A DNA stretch of 64,000 nt, from the NCBI GenBank assembly GCA_965262365.1, contig OZ253541.1:2170001-2234000 (forward strand), given 5' to 3'. Source of the stretch: UBA6522 sp965262365. Its GTDB lineage: Bacteria > Pseudomonadota > Gammaproteobacteria > Steroidobacterales > Rariloculaceae. Shown here in pieces: positions 24,943 through 33,766 of the stretch. A model generated the notes under the pieces. The model saw nothing but the letters and a program-made list of their open reading frames with translations, made no database searches and was not told the origin of the DNA. Every line of letters starts with the position of its first letter. Positions within the stretch are counted from its first letter, which is position 1. A program made the translations under genes and the position numbers.

Positions 24943-27651
24943 ATGACCTACACCCTCATATCCACTGCCGGCAAGGCGATCGATCTCGGTGCGGACTTTG
25001 CGGACACACTGAACGAGATCGCCGACGAGTCCGATCTGATCGACGTTTTGGCCGATGCGCTCGCTCAGGATCGGCCGGAATTGCCTCCCTTGTTACTGGC
25101 CCTGCTCCCCTACCCCGAGTTTCGCGCGCTCAGGACATTTCTCAAGCGCGCTGCGGAATCTCTGTCGCCCGGCGAGCATTTGCGGCAACTGGCCGGTCCC
25201 GTCGCGGAGATTCCTGCCAAGGGAATTCCCTGGAGCTGGAAGTCGACGCGCAAGGGAAAACTACCGGCTGTCGGGGCATTGACGCTTTCGCTCAAGCGTA
25301 GCGCACAGGCGAGCGTCAAGATCCGGCCGGGACCGGGTTACGAGTTCAAGGGTGCACTCGGCATTGCCGGTGACCTGAAGGCGCCGTTCTCGTTTGGTCG
25401 CGTCTCCATGTCGCGCCGACGTTCGCACCGAAACACCCTGCTCGTGAAATTCGCCCATCCCGAAGACACGCGTGTGCTCGAAGCGCTGAGGCTCGATCTG
25501 CCGGTCATTGCCAATCTTCATGATCCCATTGCACTGCTCGATGCGGCGAAGTTCAATTCGGCCAAGCTCACCGCAACCGGGAGCATCCGCCTCGGCGCTG
25601 GCGTGCAGGCGGGTCATTCGTGGGTGCATGCCCTGGATGCGGGTGGCGCGGCAGTGTCGAGCCGGTTGAAGGCCGCTGTCAGCTACAAGTTGAACTGGGT
25701 AAGGACCGGGAAATTCAGCATCAGTGTCGGTCGTCTCAAGGGCGGCCAATTGCGGGTGAGGTTATCCGAATCGCACGAGGCGAGTCGCTCGCGGTCGCTG
25801 TCGGTCGGCGCCGAGGTGAGGATCAGCGGACTCGGCGAAGCCCTGGCTCCGCTGATGAAAGAACTTGCGGAGGTGCCTGACCGCCTTGATGGCATCGTGA
25901 AGACGTACTCGAAGCCGAGTGCGCTGTTACGGGAGATGCTCGGGGAACGATTGGAGGGAACGGACGAGTCCGTGCGGGCTCTGGCGGAGGTGCTTGCCGG
26001 CGGTGGCGAAGCGGCGGCCGAACAGTTCTGCAACACCCTGATCGACGCAGTCGTGGAATCAGCGGACGCCAGGGTGACGAACTGGACCGATCTTCTGGAC
26101 GGAAAGTTCGGTGGCGTCGTCGAGGGAGCGATGAACCGTCAGCCGGTAACGCTGGACCACCGCGGCGAATTGGCCACGGTCCTCAGGCAGAAGATGGGAG
26201 AAGCGATCGAGAGCCTTAACGAATTTCTGCTTGAGGAATTGCGAGCGGTGATGACACGTGACACCGACGCGGTCCGGCAGGCGCTGACCCGATTCGCTGA
26301 CGACAACATGGAAGAATTTGACGATCTGGACGACGCCGCAAAGCGTTGCATGGCGCCGCTTAAGCGGCTTCTGGCCGACTATCGCGTGCTGGAAGAACGC
26401 ATCTCGAATGCCGTGGAGGTCGCCGAACAAGAACGCCTCGCCATACGGTATGGGCATTCCGTTTCCGTTACCGACACCCAGGCCACGCTGCTGAGGTTCC
26501 GCCTTGATCCGCGCGACGCAAGCGCACGGGATCACTATCGGCAGATGCTTGGCGGGGACTTCGCCGACGCGATCACGGCGGGAATGGACCCTGAAAACAC
26601 GGCAATCCTGCTGGAGGACGGCGTCTTCAAACGCGTGCTCGAGCGAGAAGCGACTTCCGGCCTGACGTTCAACCTGTTCGGGCTTGGGATCGCGTCGCGC
26701 CGCCACCTGTCAACGGAACTCAGGGTGGAGCACGGCGCGGGCGGACAGATCAACATCCTCGAGACCGAAGGGCAAGTCTCCGAAACGCATGCGGCGTTCG
26801 GCGAGGGTCAGTCCATGCACATCGGCAGCCTGGTCAATCTGTTGACTTCGCCGGACGCGCCCGACGCATTCACCGTGCAGCTCAGCTACACAGACGAGAA
26901 CATGAAGCCGAAAGAATTGCGGCAGTACCTGACTAGCCTGGAGGACGCCGTGCTCATTGCCGGCGGCGCAACCCGACGCATGGCGGAGATGGACGCTACG
27001 CTCGGCGCCGTCAGGGGACGCAGGCGCCGGATGCGCATCGACACGACGCTGGCGCTGTCGCGAGCTGAGCTTCGCAACACGGCAAACGCCGACGAGGACG
27101 CAATTGTCCGTGTCGCCATAGAGGAGCAATTGAAATCGTACCGCCGCCTTGGTTGGGCCAGTCGCGCGCTTGGCCGACTGGAGCGTGCCACGGGCAAGAG
27201 CGCAGTAGACATTATTTTCGCCTGGCGCAATAACTCCAGGCGGCAAATTGGGCAACACCTCGGTGTCGACCACCGTTCGGCTTCGAGAACGGCAAAGCAC
27301 ATCCTGTATCTCGTCACAGCGATCACACGGCGCGCCACGAATTTGGCTTCTTTCATCGCCCGATGGCAGGTGCTGGATCGAATGGGCGACCCTGCCGCCG
27401 ACGGCGTTCAACAATTTGATGACAACCAGTTCCGCGAGGTCCGAAAGTTGCACGACGCCGTTATCACGGACCTGAGGGCGTGGGCACACGCCCGCGGGGC
27501 ATCGGTAGGGCGCGCCCGGGAAGACGTCTCCCCCGTCGCCGCCGCCTTTCTTGCCTCACTGAGGAGGCTAAGTTCAAAAACGGACGAACCGCTGGTCCCC
27601 GTAATCAGTTGGAGCGAGAAGGGAGAATCACGACGGGTGGCCGTGGTCTGA
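24943..27651 (+). CDS. Large protein of unknown function, partner of the lipase
   Basis: 902 residues, no signal peptide and no clear membrane span. I do not recognise a family. Residues 1-90 are helical and acidic; about 100-290 alternates short beta-strands and basic stretches (SLKRSAQASVKIRPGPGYEF, SVGRLKGGQLRVRLSES); about 300-480 is helical with many charged residues; about 560-640 is again beta-rich (GLTFNLFGLGIASRRHLSTE, GQINILETEGQVSE); the C-terminal 200 residues are helical and arginine-rich. The composition suggests a multi-domain cytoplasmic or secreted-by-machinery protein. Close spacing to the class 3 lipase suggests a two-gene unit. Confidence 0.7.
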   Translation: MTYTLISTAGKAIDLGADFADTLNEIADESDLIDVLADALAQDRPELPPLLLALLPYPEFRALRTFLKRAAESLSPGEHLRQLAGPVAEIPAKGIPWSWKSTRKGKLPAVGALTLSLKRSAQASVKIRPGPGYEFKGALGIAGDLKAPFSFGRVSMSRRRSHRNTLLVKFAHPEDTRVLEALRLDLPVIANLHDPIALLDAAKFNSAKLTATGSIRLGAGVQAGHSWVHALDAGGAAVSSRLKAAVSYKLNWVRTGKFSISVGRLKGGQLRVRLSESHEASRSRSLSVGAEVRISGLGEALAPLMKELAEVPDRLDGIVKTYSKPSALLREMLGERLEGTDESVRALAEVLAGGGEAAAEQFCNTLIDAVVESADARVTNWTDLLDGKFGGVVEGAMNRQPVTLDHRGELATVLRQKMGEAIESLNEFLLEELRAVMTRDTDAVRQALTRFADDNMEEFDDLDDAAKRCMAPLKRLLADYRVLEERISNAVEVAEQERLAIRYGHSVSVTDTQATLLRFRLDPRDASARDHYRQMLGGDFADAITAGMDPENTAILLEDGVFKRVLEREATSGLTFNLFGLGIASRRHLSTELRVEHGAGGQINILETEGQVSETHAAFGEGQSMHIGSLVNLLTSPDAPDAFTVQLSYTDENMKPKELRQYLTSLEDAVLIAGGATRRMAEMDATLGAVRGRRRRMRIDTTLALSRAELRNTANADEDAIVRVAIEEQLKSYRRLGWASRALGRLERATGKSAVDIIFAWRNNSRRQIGQHLGVDHRSASRTAKHILYLVTAITRRATNLASFIARWQVLDRMGDPAADGVQQFDDNQFREVRKLHDAVITDLRAWAHARGASVGRAREDVSPVAAAFLASLRRLSSKTDEPLVPVISWSEKGESRRVAVV

Positions 27652-27659
27652 GACTGCTT

Positions 27660-27960
27660 TGCGCCGACGCCGACGCCGATGCGGTTGACGAGAGCATTTA
27701 TTGCTTTCGAATACTCCTCGACGAGTTCGGCGCGCTTCGCGCGTAGCTCTACCTGCTTTTCGAAGAGTTGCTGGAAATAAGAGACAAATGCCAAACCGCT
27801 TGGCCGAGCGCTTCGATCAACACTTCTCGCTCTTGGTTCTTTTGCTCGATTCGATCCTGAAGACGGGTGTTCAAACGCACAACTTCCTCAATCTCACTTG
27901 CGACGTAACGGGCTGGCCGTTCAGTCCCTTCAATTGAGCCCCGTTCACTGCAAGTACGTC
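27660..27960 (-). pseudogene. Frameshifted small coiled-coil protein
   Basis: Two minus frames overlap and read as one coiled coil: IEEVVRLNTRLQDRIEQKNQ, EREVLIEALGQA in one frame, then FVSYFQQLFEKQVELRAKRA, ELVEEYSKAINALVNRIG in the next. A one-base shift near 27795 would join them. Family unknown; it lies tail to tail with the 902-residue gene. The remaining part of 27961-28088 is the LacI promoter region, with no clear operator. Confidence 0.35.
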
Positions 27961-28088
27961 TCGAGTCACCGACACGTGTTGGTCGCACTACTACCCATCA
28001 GATACACTATTCGGTTAGGCGCCAACGAGAATCCGCCGCCATAAGACAAACTGACCACGATGATCGGGCCGTCCAATCGGATCGACAC

Positions 28089-29144
28089 ATGACTTATAGA
28101 CGCAGAAAAGCACGTAAGCGCCCGATCCTTATGCAGGAAATTGCGGACATTGCCGGCGTTTCCAGGTCCACCGTTTCGAGAGCCTTGGCGGCAAGCCCCT
28201 TGATCTCCGAGAAGACTCGGGAATCCATTCGTGAAATCGCTCGCCAGCAAGGATATCGACTCAACAAGAGAGCTCGCACGTTCCGGTCCAGTTCCTCTTT
28301 GACCATCGCGGTGGTGGTGGAAGAGCCGCAGCGTAGGGAGTGGTCCTTTACGGATCCTTTTTTCTTGCAACTATTGGGCTGCATAGCCAACGAATTGGAC
28401 AACCAGGGCCACGAACTGCTGCTTGCCAATACTCGAGTGGGGATCGATAAGTGGGTTGAACGCAATATCGTCCGGGGCCATTGCGATGGAGCACTGCTGA
28501 TGTGCCAGAGTCATAGCCACGAGCAAATGAACGCCATTGCGAAGACATCGATCCCCTTCGTTGCGTGGGGCGGAAAGCTGCAACAGCAGAGCTACTGCAC
28601 TGTTGGAAGCGACAATCACCTAGGTACCTATATGGCGACGCAACATCTGTTCGACCAGGATCGGACTAAAGTCTCCTTCGTCGGGAACCGGGGAATGCCT
28701 GAACTCGCCCTACGCTATCAGGGCTATAAGGAGGCCCATCTAAGGAATGATGCCGCGTTGGACCCAGGGTTGGTTGTGGACACGGGCGTTTCCAGCGCAG
28801 TTGCTGAAGCGACATTCGGCGAATTTCTCTCGGAGAACCCCGACGTAAACGCCGTTGTCACAACGTCCGATGTCGTCGCACTCGGGGTGATGCGCTCCAT
28901 ATTGAAGACCGGGCGGAGAATACCGGATGACATCGCAGTCGTTGGGTATGACGACATTGACGTGGCTCAGTCCGTGTCGCCATCCCTTTCGACCATCCGC
29001 CAGGACTGTTCTATCGGGGCGCGATTTTTGGTTAAGAAGCTTCTCTCTGTGATTGACGGCGTCCGCGTTCGATCCAAAATCATCGAACCGGAGTTGGTCG
29101 TGCGGGAATCCAGTGATCCGAGGGTCATGCATTCTTCACACTAA
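28089..29144 (+). CDS. LacI-family transcriptional regulator
   Basis: 351 residues. The helix-turn-helix and hinge lie near residues 15-65: LMQEIADIAGVSRSTVSRAL then GYRLNKRARTFRS. The periplasmic-binding-protein-like effector domain follows: TIAVVVEEPQR, CDGALLMCQSHS, DQDRTKVSFVGN, AVVTTSDVVALGVM, VVGYDDIDVAQSVSPSLSTI. Normal length. It is adjacent to sucrose phosphorylase and very likely binds the TTGCAACCGGTTGCAA-like palindromes at 30683-30706 and 36417-36428. The effector is probably sucrose, glucose-1-phosphate or a related sugar. Confidence 0.93.
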   Translation: MTYRRRKARKRPILMQEIADIAGVSRSTVSRALAASPLISEKTRESIREIARQQGYRLNKRARTFRSSSSLTIAVVVEEPQRREWSFTDPFFLQLLGCIANELDNQGHELLLANTRVGIDKWVERNIVRGHCDGALLMCQSHSHEQMNAIAKTSIPFVAWGGKLQQQSYCTVGSDNHLGTYMATQHLFDQDRTKVSFVGNRGMPELALRYQGYKEAHLRNDAALDPGLVVDTGVSSAVAEATFGEFLSENPDVNAVVTTSDVVALGVMRSILKTGRRIPDDIAVVGYDDIDVAQSVSPSLSTIRQDCSIGARFLVKKLLSVIDGVRVRSKIIEPELVVRESSDPRVMHSSH

Positions 29145-30640
29145 TCTATGCCGTCGACCTCGCACAACGCATCGAAACTTTCGATTTCCACCCGATTATC
29201 ATTTAACGAAAAAGCCAACCGAAATTTTTTCGCAGCCATATCGATACATAATTCTATCCAATGTTGTGCAAGTGTTCGTCGGAGCACGAGTTCCCGGTCG
29301 CTGCTGTCTTCAACGCTGAAATTACCCTCGAATGCAGGATGCGTGTTTCGAAATCGAATCATGCACATTAGCGAATTTACCACCGGCTTTGTAAGTTGTT
29401 GTCGAATATCCTCCAAGGTATACCGGCCACGATTGACCTCTCTGCCGCTACCGGTACGCCTAAAGGCCGGCGCATCATTCCGTCCTGCCATGAGGCCCAC
29501 GTAATATACTTGAGGTATTCCTGGTCCGATAAACTGAATCAGTCTTGCGAGCAGGTAATCATGATCTATTCCGCCCAAAGCGTCGTAGTAGGTGCAATTG
29601 ATCTGATAATAGTCGAGATTGTATCTTCCAACTCCCGTTGCTTCACGGCTAACTCCTCCACTATTTTCGTGTATTGTTTCGAGCATTATTTCCAATTCAA
29701 TCGGTGACAAAAGCCCCGCTTTATTCCGATCATCGCCGCTTGCGTCTACATCAATAACGCCGATTCCGTCATGCGTATCCAGCACGCTGATGGAATTTCC
29801 GGGACAAATCGAAAACCAGTTCTTTATCGCTCTTGTATTCCCGGAAAAAAGAGTATGCAAGACCAACGGTGGTAGCGCGAAGTCGTAGACCCAGTCAATT
29901 CGTTTTGCCAGTTCGATTTGCATGCTGTAGTGCGAATGCACTTCCACCAGCACCTCCATCCCTTCCTTCCTTGCCTCTTCGGCAAGATTGCCAATAAGAT
30001 CAAATGTTTCCGGAATCATGAAACAACTGGTGCCTCGCCGCTTCACGGCGTATCCAACCGCGTCCAGCCTTAATATCTTGATGCCATTGGCTGAGAGCCT
30101 ACGCATTGCTTCCCTCAGATACCTTCGTCCCTTCCGGCTCTCAATATCGATATCCACCTGCTCTGGAGTAAAGGTTGTCCATAGCAGTTGCTTACTCTTG
30201 TCGCCCAATATCTTGAGCGAAAACGGAAGCTGCGGCCTGGGACGATAGATCGCGCTTAGTTCTGCACCTGAGCCCCCTCCAGGAAAAACACGGTCATATG
30301 AAAGAAAAAACTCTGCGAACCCCGACTTCTCACCCTTTGCCACGTAATCCTTGAATTCTCGCGACTTGGTTGAAATGTGGTTGACTATCAGGTCAGCCAT
30401 GATGTCGGTATGAGCGGCAATACACTTGATGTCGTCCCAGTCCCCGAGCCTCCTGTCAACCTCGCAATGGTCAATTGGGTCGAAACCCGTGTCCGCTCCG
30501 TCAATTGGATGGTAGAAAGGCAGCAAATGGACACAGCCAAACAATCCTCCGAGAGGTCCGGTCAGCAACTTGTTCAAGCCCTTTAGATCACCGTTTCCCA
30601 AGCGATCGACATAGGTGATTAGCTGAACCTGATTCTTCAC
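29141..30640 (-). CDS. Sucrose phosphorylase-family enzyme (GH13)
   Basis: 499 residues from GTG 30640. GH13_18 core: HLLPFYHPIDGADTGFDPID near residue 38; nucleophile D193 in ILRLDAVGYA; acid/base E233 in VLVEVHSHY; VLDTHDGIGV near 286-295 with the third acid; QINCTYYDALGG; and PGIPQVYYVGLMAGRND. All catalytic residues are in place and length is normal. It splits sucrose with phosphate to glucose-1-phosphate and fructose in the cytoplasm. Sucrose-6-phosphate or glucosylglycerate phosphorylase specificity cannot be excluded. Convergent with the lacI gene, with a four-base overlap of the ends, and divergent from the kinase. Confidence 0.88.
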   Translation of the reverse strand: MKNQVQLITYVDRLGNGDLKGLNKLLTGPLGGLFGCVHLLPFYHPIDGADTGFDPIDHCEVDRRLGDWDDIKCIAAHTDIMADLIVNHISTKSREFKDYVAKGEKSGFAEFFLSYDRVFPGGGSGAELSAIYRPRPQLPFSLKILGDKSKQLLWTTFTPEQVDIDIESRKGRRYLREAMRRLSANGIKILRLDAVGYAVKRRGTSCFMIPETFDLIGNLAEEARKEGMEVLVEVHSHYSMQIELAKRIDWVYDFALPPLVLHTLFSGNTRAIKNWFSICPGNSISVLDTHDGIGVIDVDASGDDRNKAGLLSPIELEIMLETIHENSGGVSREATGVGRYNLDYYQINCTYYDALGGIDHDYLLARLIQFIGPGIPQVYYVGLMAGRNDAPAFRRTGSGREVNRGRYTLEDIRQQLTKPVVNSLMCMIRFRNTHPAFEGNFSVEDSSDRELVLRRTLAQHWIELCIDMAAKKFRLAFSLNDNRVEIESFDALCEVDGID

Positions 30641-30682
30641 TGCAATTATTTGAAAGTGTTATGGAATTCTTCAATGCTATCG

Positions 30683-30706
30683 AATCTTGCAACCGGTTGC
30701 AAGATT
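30683..30706. promoter_or_regulatory. LacI-family operator, perfect 24-bp palindrome
   Basis: Half-site AATCTTGCAACC (30683-30694) is followed without spacer by its exact reverse complement (30695-30706). Centred in the 103-bp gap between the divergent sucrose phosphorylase (GTG 30640) and kinase (TTG 30744). The central CG and GCAA half-sites are typical of LacI/GalR operators. The GCAACCGGTTGC core recurs at 36417-36428. Confidence 0.85.
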
Positions 30707-30743
30707 GTGTATTGTTGCCACTTCTATTGGAGAAAGCTGGACC

Positions 30744-32150
30744 TTGAACGTAGTCCTCAGCCTCGATATCGGTACGACATCAATTGGATTGGTGGCTCTG
30801 AACACCGACTCCGGCGTGCCCTTGTTTTCTACGTCGATCGCCAATAGGGCAACCGTCTCGGCCACCGCAAACGGACTGCACGAACAGAACGCGGCAACGA
30901 TATTGAATGCCACTCGACTGCTACTCACGCAAGCGCTTGACGATCTTCGAAAAATCAGGGTGGACGCCGGCGCCATCAGGGGTATTTCGGTCACCGGGCA
31001 GATGCATGGAATCGTTTTGGTTGATGGGAATAATCAACCGGGGAGCAATCTATATACCTGGCGCGACCAGCGCTCCCGGAAGTCCTCGTTAATTGAGAAA
31101 CTTCACTCCAATGACGACATCGCACGTCGCTGCGGTTGCAGGCTTCAGCCGGGCTATGGCTTCGCAACGCTTCACCAGCTATTGGTGGATGACACGAACC
31201 TCCCGGCAGCGCTGTCCACCGGTAAGCTCCGAGTCTGCGGAATAACGGATCTCGTTGCCGCCAGTTTGTCTGGAGAGTTCGTCACGGATACCAGCGTTGC
31301 AGCCAGTTGGGGAGGGCTGGACATCCGAACGCACCAGTGGGACGACGAGGTCCTGGACGCACTCGGGATTCCGATTAGAGCGCTTCCAGAGATCTCAGCG
31401 CCCTCCCGACCCTATGCAACGATCTTGCCGGAGTTTGCCGAAGAGCATGGAATTGACGCAGACGCCCTAGTCTGCACGGGGATCGGTGACCATCAAGCGA
31501 CTGTGCTGGCGTGTCGGCCCATACATGCAGGCACATGCGTCCTGAACTTCGGCACCGGTAGCCAGATCTCCATGGTTCAGCGAGATTCCAAGCCAAATGC
31601 GGGACTGGAGATCAGGCCGTTCTTGCCTGACTACTACCTTCTGACCGGGGCGGGACTTTGTGGCGGCTGGTCGTACGAATACCTCGCGAGATTCTTTCAA
31701 TCGGTGGTCGGGGAGTTTGCCGGGATCCATATTTCCTTGAACCAGGTGTACAAAATCATGAATGTAGCGGGCGATTCACAATCGCTGGGCGCTAACGGCC
31801 TGGCCGTCGATCCCCTGTTTCTCGGAAGCCGGACGGACGACCTTACCAGCGGTTCAATACTTGGAATTGATTCGGAAAACCTGCGCCCGTCCAATCTCAT
31901 ACTCGCAACCGTCAATGGCATGGTGGATGAGCTGTTTGGCTACCTCCCAAGATGTGAGCCAAACACGAGCAAACTGTTTCTGATAGGCAACGCCGCCCGA
32001 CAGATTCCACTGCTGCGTGAGGTTGTCCGAAATCGCTGGGGGACGTTCCCCAACACGATCGAGTGCAAGGAAGAAGCCGCTCTGGGCGCCGCGTATATGG
32101 CGGCGGTAAACCTGGGTCTGATGGACCGCTCCTGGTTGGTGGACGAGTAA
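30744..32150 (+). CDS. FGGY-family carbohydrate kinase (sedoheptulokinase/xylulokinase-like)
   Basis: 468 residues from TTG 30744, chosen because GGAGAAAG (30729-30736) lies seven bases upstream and the FGGY fold starts at once (VVLSLDIGTTSIGLVAL). An earlier in-frame ATG at 30687 would fall inside the operator. Motifs: ISVTGQMHGIVL, YTWRDQRS, GIGDHQATVLAC, LNFGTGSQISM, and LFLIGNAARQIPLL near the ATP site. GQMHG followed by GDHQ resembles sedoheptulokinase more than xylulokinase. In a sucrose locus it may phosphorylate the released fructose or a related ketose; that is inference. Confidence 0.8.
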   Translation: MNVVLSLDIGTTSIGLVALNTDSGVPLFSTSIANRATVSATANGLHEQNAATILNATRLLLTQALDDLRKIRVDAGAIRGISVTGQMHGIVLVDGNNQPGSNLYTWRDQRSRKSSLIEKLHSNDDIARRCGCRLQPGYGFATLHQLLVDDTNLPAALSTGKLRVCGITDLVAASLSGEFVTDTSVAASWGGLDIRTHQWDDEVLDALGIPIRALPEISAPSRPYATILPEFAEEHGIDADALVCTGIGDHQATVLACRPIHAGTCVLNFGTGSQISMVQRDSKPNAGLEIRPFLPDYYLLTGAGLCGGWSYEYLARFFQSVVGEFAGIHISLNQVYKIMNVAGDSQSLGANGLAVDPLFLGSRTDDLTSGSILGIDSENLRPSNLILATVNGMVDELFGYLPRCEPNTSKLFLIGNAARQIPLLREVVRNRWGTFPNTIECKEEAALGAAYMAAVNLGLMDRSWLVDE

Positions 32151-32276
32151 GACCCGGTTGCCGAGTTGCAATCCACTTGCAGGTTGATCACCTTCGGCCA
32201 AGTATCGAGCCGCGACACAGCGTTGAGCCGCAACGAAGCAGTGGATTGCGGGCTACCACTGCGGGCTACCGGTAAC

Positions 32277-33641
32277 TCAACCGCTTCGATCCGCCGTCGC
32301 TACCTTAGCGGCTTCGTTTCCCTCGCGCTTTCGCAGGTCAATGAATCCCACTGACGCCGCTGCCAAAACCAGCAGGACTCCGGCAAGGTGAATCGCATTG
32401 ATCGAACTGCCACCCAGCCAGGCATCAAAGTAAAGCGGCACCGTCAGGGTTTGCAGAATCATCGGAACTACGATGAACATGTTGAATATGCCCATGTAAA
32501 TGCCCGTCTTTTCCTTCGGCAGGAAACTGGCCAGCATGACATAGGTAATGCCCATCGTGCTCGCCCAGTACAGGCCGACTCCCAACATCGGGACAAAGAG
32601 CAACCTCTCGTCCCAGATGACCGGTACAAGGAAAATTCCGATGCCACCGCAAGCCATGCAGAAAGCATGGACCCGTTTCGGGCCGATTCTGTTGGCAACG
32701 GGCACCAACACGAACGCCGCAACGAATGCCACGAGAAAATAGAATGCCGCCATCCTGCCCCATAGCAACGATGCATCGACCAGGCTCTCTTCGAAGGTTT
32801 CAGCACCGGAAAATACGGACATAGCCAGGCAAAGCGGCATGTACTGCAGGTACACGAAATTCGCGTACCAACTCAGAAACATCATCGGCGCCATCTGCCG
32901 CATCGGCCGCGGCATGGCCGCGATGGCTTCCTTCAGATCGACGAATGCCGCCGCGAGTCCCCTGGGTGAACTCTCGATACTGGCGCGCTCCTCCACCGTC
33001 AGCGGGATCTCCCTGGTCGTTCTTACGGTCCACAGAATCGATCCGAACATCATGACGGCGCCAATGAAGAATGCCAGGAATGTCGTGACCGGAATACCAT
33101 TCGCGCCGGCCGCCGATTTGCTGATGCCGAACATGATGAGCAATGTCGGCGTCAGGAAAGCCAGGAACGCGCCAAGCCCTGAAAAAGCGCTCTGCATCAG
33201 GTAACCGAGATTATGCTGCGCTTCGTCGAGCTTATCGCTCACGAATGCCCTATAGGGTTCCATCGTCGTGTTGGCGCCCACGTCCAGAATCCAGAGAACG
33301 CTTGCGGCCATCCACAACGCGACGCTGAACGGCATGATGAGAAGGCAGACGCTTGCCATGATGGCGCCGACAAGAAAATACGGGGTCCTGCGCCCCCAAT
33401 GGCTGACGGTCTTGTCGCTCAGCGCGCCAACCACCGGTTGGACCACCAGCCCAGTGACCGGTCCCGCCAACCACAGCAAGGGAATCTGGCTCGGATCCGC
33501 ACCCAGGAAGGAATAAATGGGCGTCATATTGGCCGATTGCAAACCGAACGCATATTGAAGCCCAAAAAAACCAACATTCATGTTGATGATTTGGGGAATG
33601 CTCAGTCTTGGTTTTGCATCAACCACACGATTGACTCGCAA
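32277..33641 (-). CDS. MFS sugar transporter (sucrose/maltose type)
   Basis: 454 residues with 12 predicted membrane spans. FGLQYAFGLQSANMTPIYSF, then PLLWLAGPVTGLVVQPVVGA and LSDKTVSHWGRRTPYFLVGA are typical of GPH-like proton symporters for sucrose or maltose in alpha- and gammaproteobacteria. The RPMRQM loop and FLPKEKTGIYMGIFN near the C-terminal half also fit. It would carry the disaccharide into the cytoplasm for the phosphorylase. It lies downstream of the TonB receptor gene on the same strand, but a strong terminator separates them. Confidence 0.87.
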   Translation of the reverse strand: MRVNRVVDAKPRLSIPQIINMNVGFFGLQYAFGLQSANMTPIYSFLGADPSQIPLLWLAGPVTGLVVQPVVGALSDKTVSHWGRRTPYFLVGAIMASVCLLIMPFSVALWMAASVLWILDVGANTTMEPYRAFVSDKLDEAQHNLGYLMQSAFSGLGAFLAFLTPTLLIMFGISKSAAGANGIPVTTFLAFFIGAVMMFGSILWTVRTTREIPLTVEERASIESSPRGLAAAFVDLKEAIAAMPRPMRQMAPMMFLSWYANFVYLQYMPLCLAMSVFSGAETFEESLVDASLLWGRMAAFYFLVAFVAAFVLVPVANRIGPKRVHAFCMACGGIGIFLVPVIWDERLLFVPMLGVGLYWASTMGITYVMLASFLPKEKTGIYMGIFNMFIVVPMILQTLTVPLYFDAWLGGSSINAIHLAGVLLVLAAASVGFIDLRKREGNEAAKVATADRSG

Positions 33642-33690
33642 TCATACGTTCTCAGTACACCTGATACGAGTTTGTCATAGAACGCTCGGA

Positions 33691-33737
33691 GAAAAAAAGA
33701 AGTGCCGATGGAAATTTGGGGGTTCCAATCGACACTT
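33691..33737 (-). terminator. Rho-independent terminator of the TonB receptor gene
   Basis: On the minus strand AAGTGTCGATTGGAA pairs with TTCCATCGGCACTT (about 13 pairs with two imperfections) around a short loop and is followed by C and seven T. It begins about 30 bp after the receptor stop codon. Confidence 0.85.
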
Positions 33738-33766
33738 CACAGGTCGTCTATTGACGTTTTCCCACA

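Noticed and set aside
24943..27651. Type VI secretion effector call for the 902-residue protein
   Set aside because: No VgrG, PAAR, Hcp or immunity-like gene nearby; context gives only the lipase.
32168..32249. GCAATCCAC/GTGGATTGC inverted repeat as an operator
   Set aside because: Arms are 64 bp apart and do not match the GCAACCGGTTGC core; probably chance.
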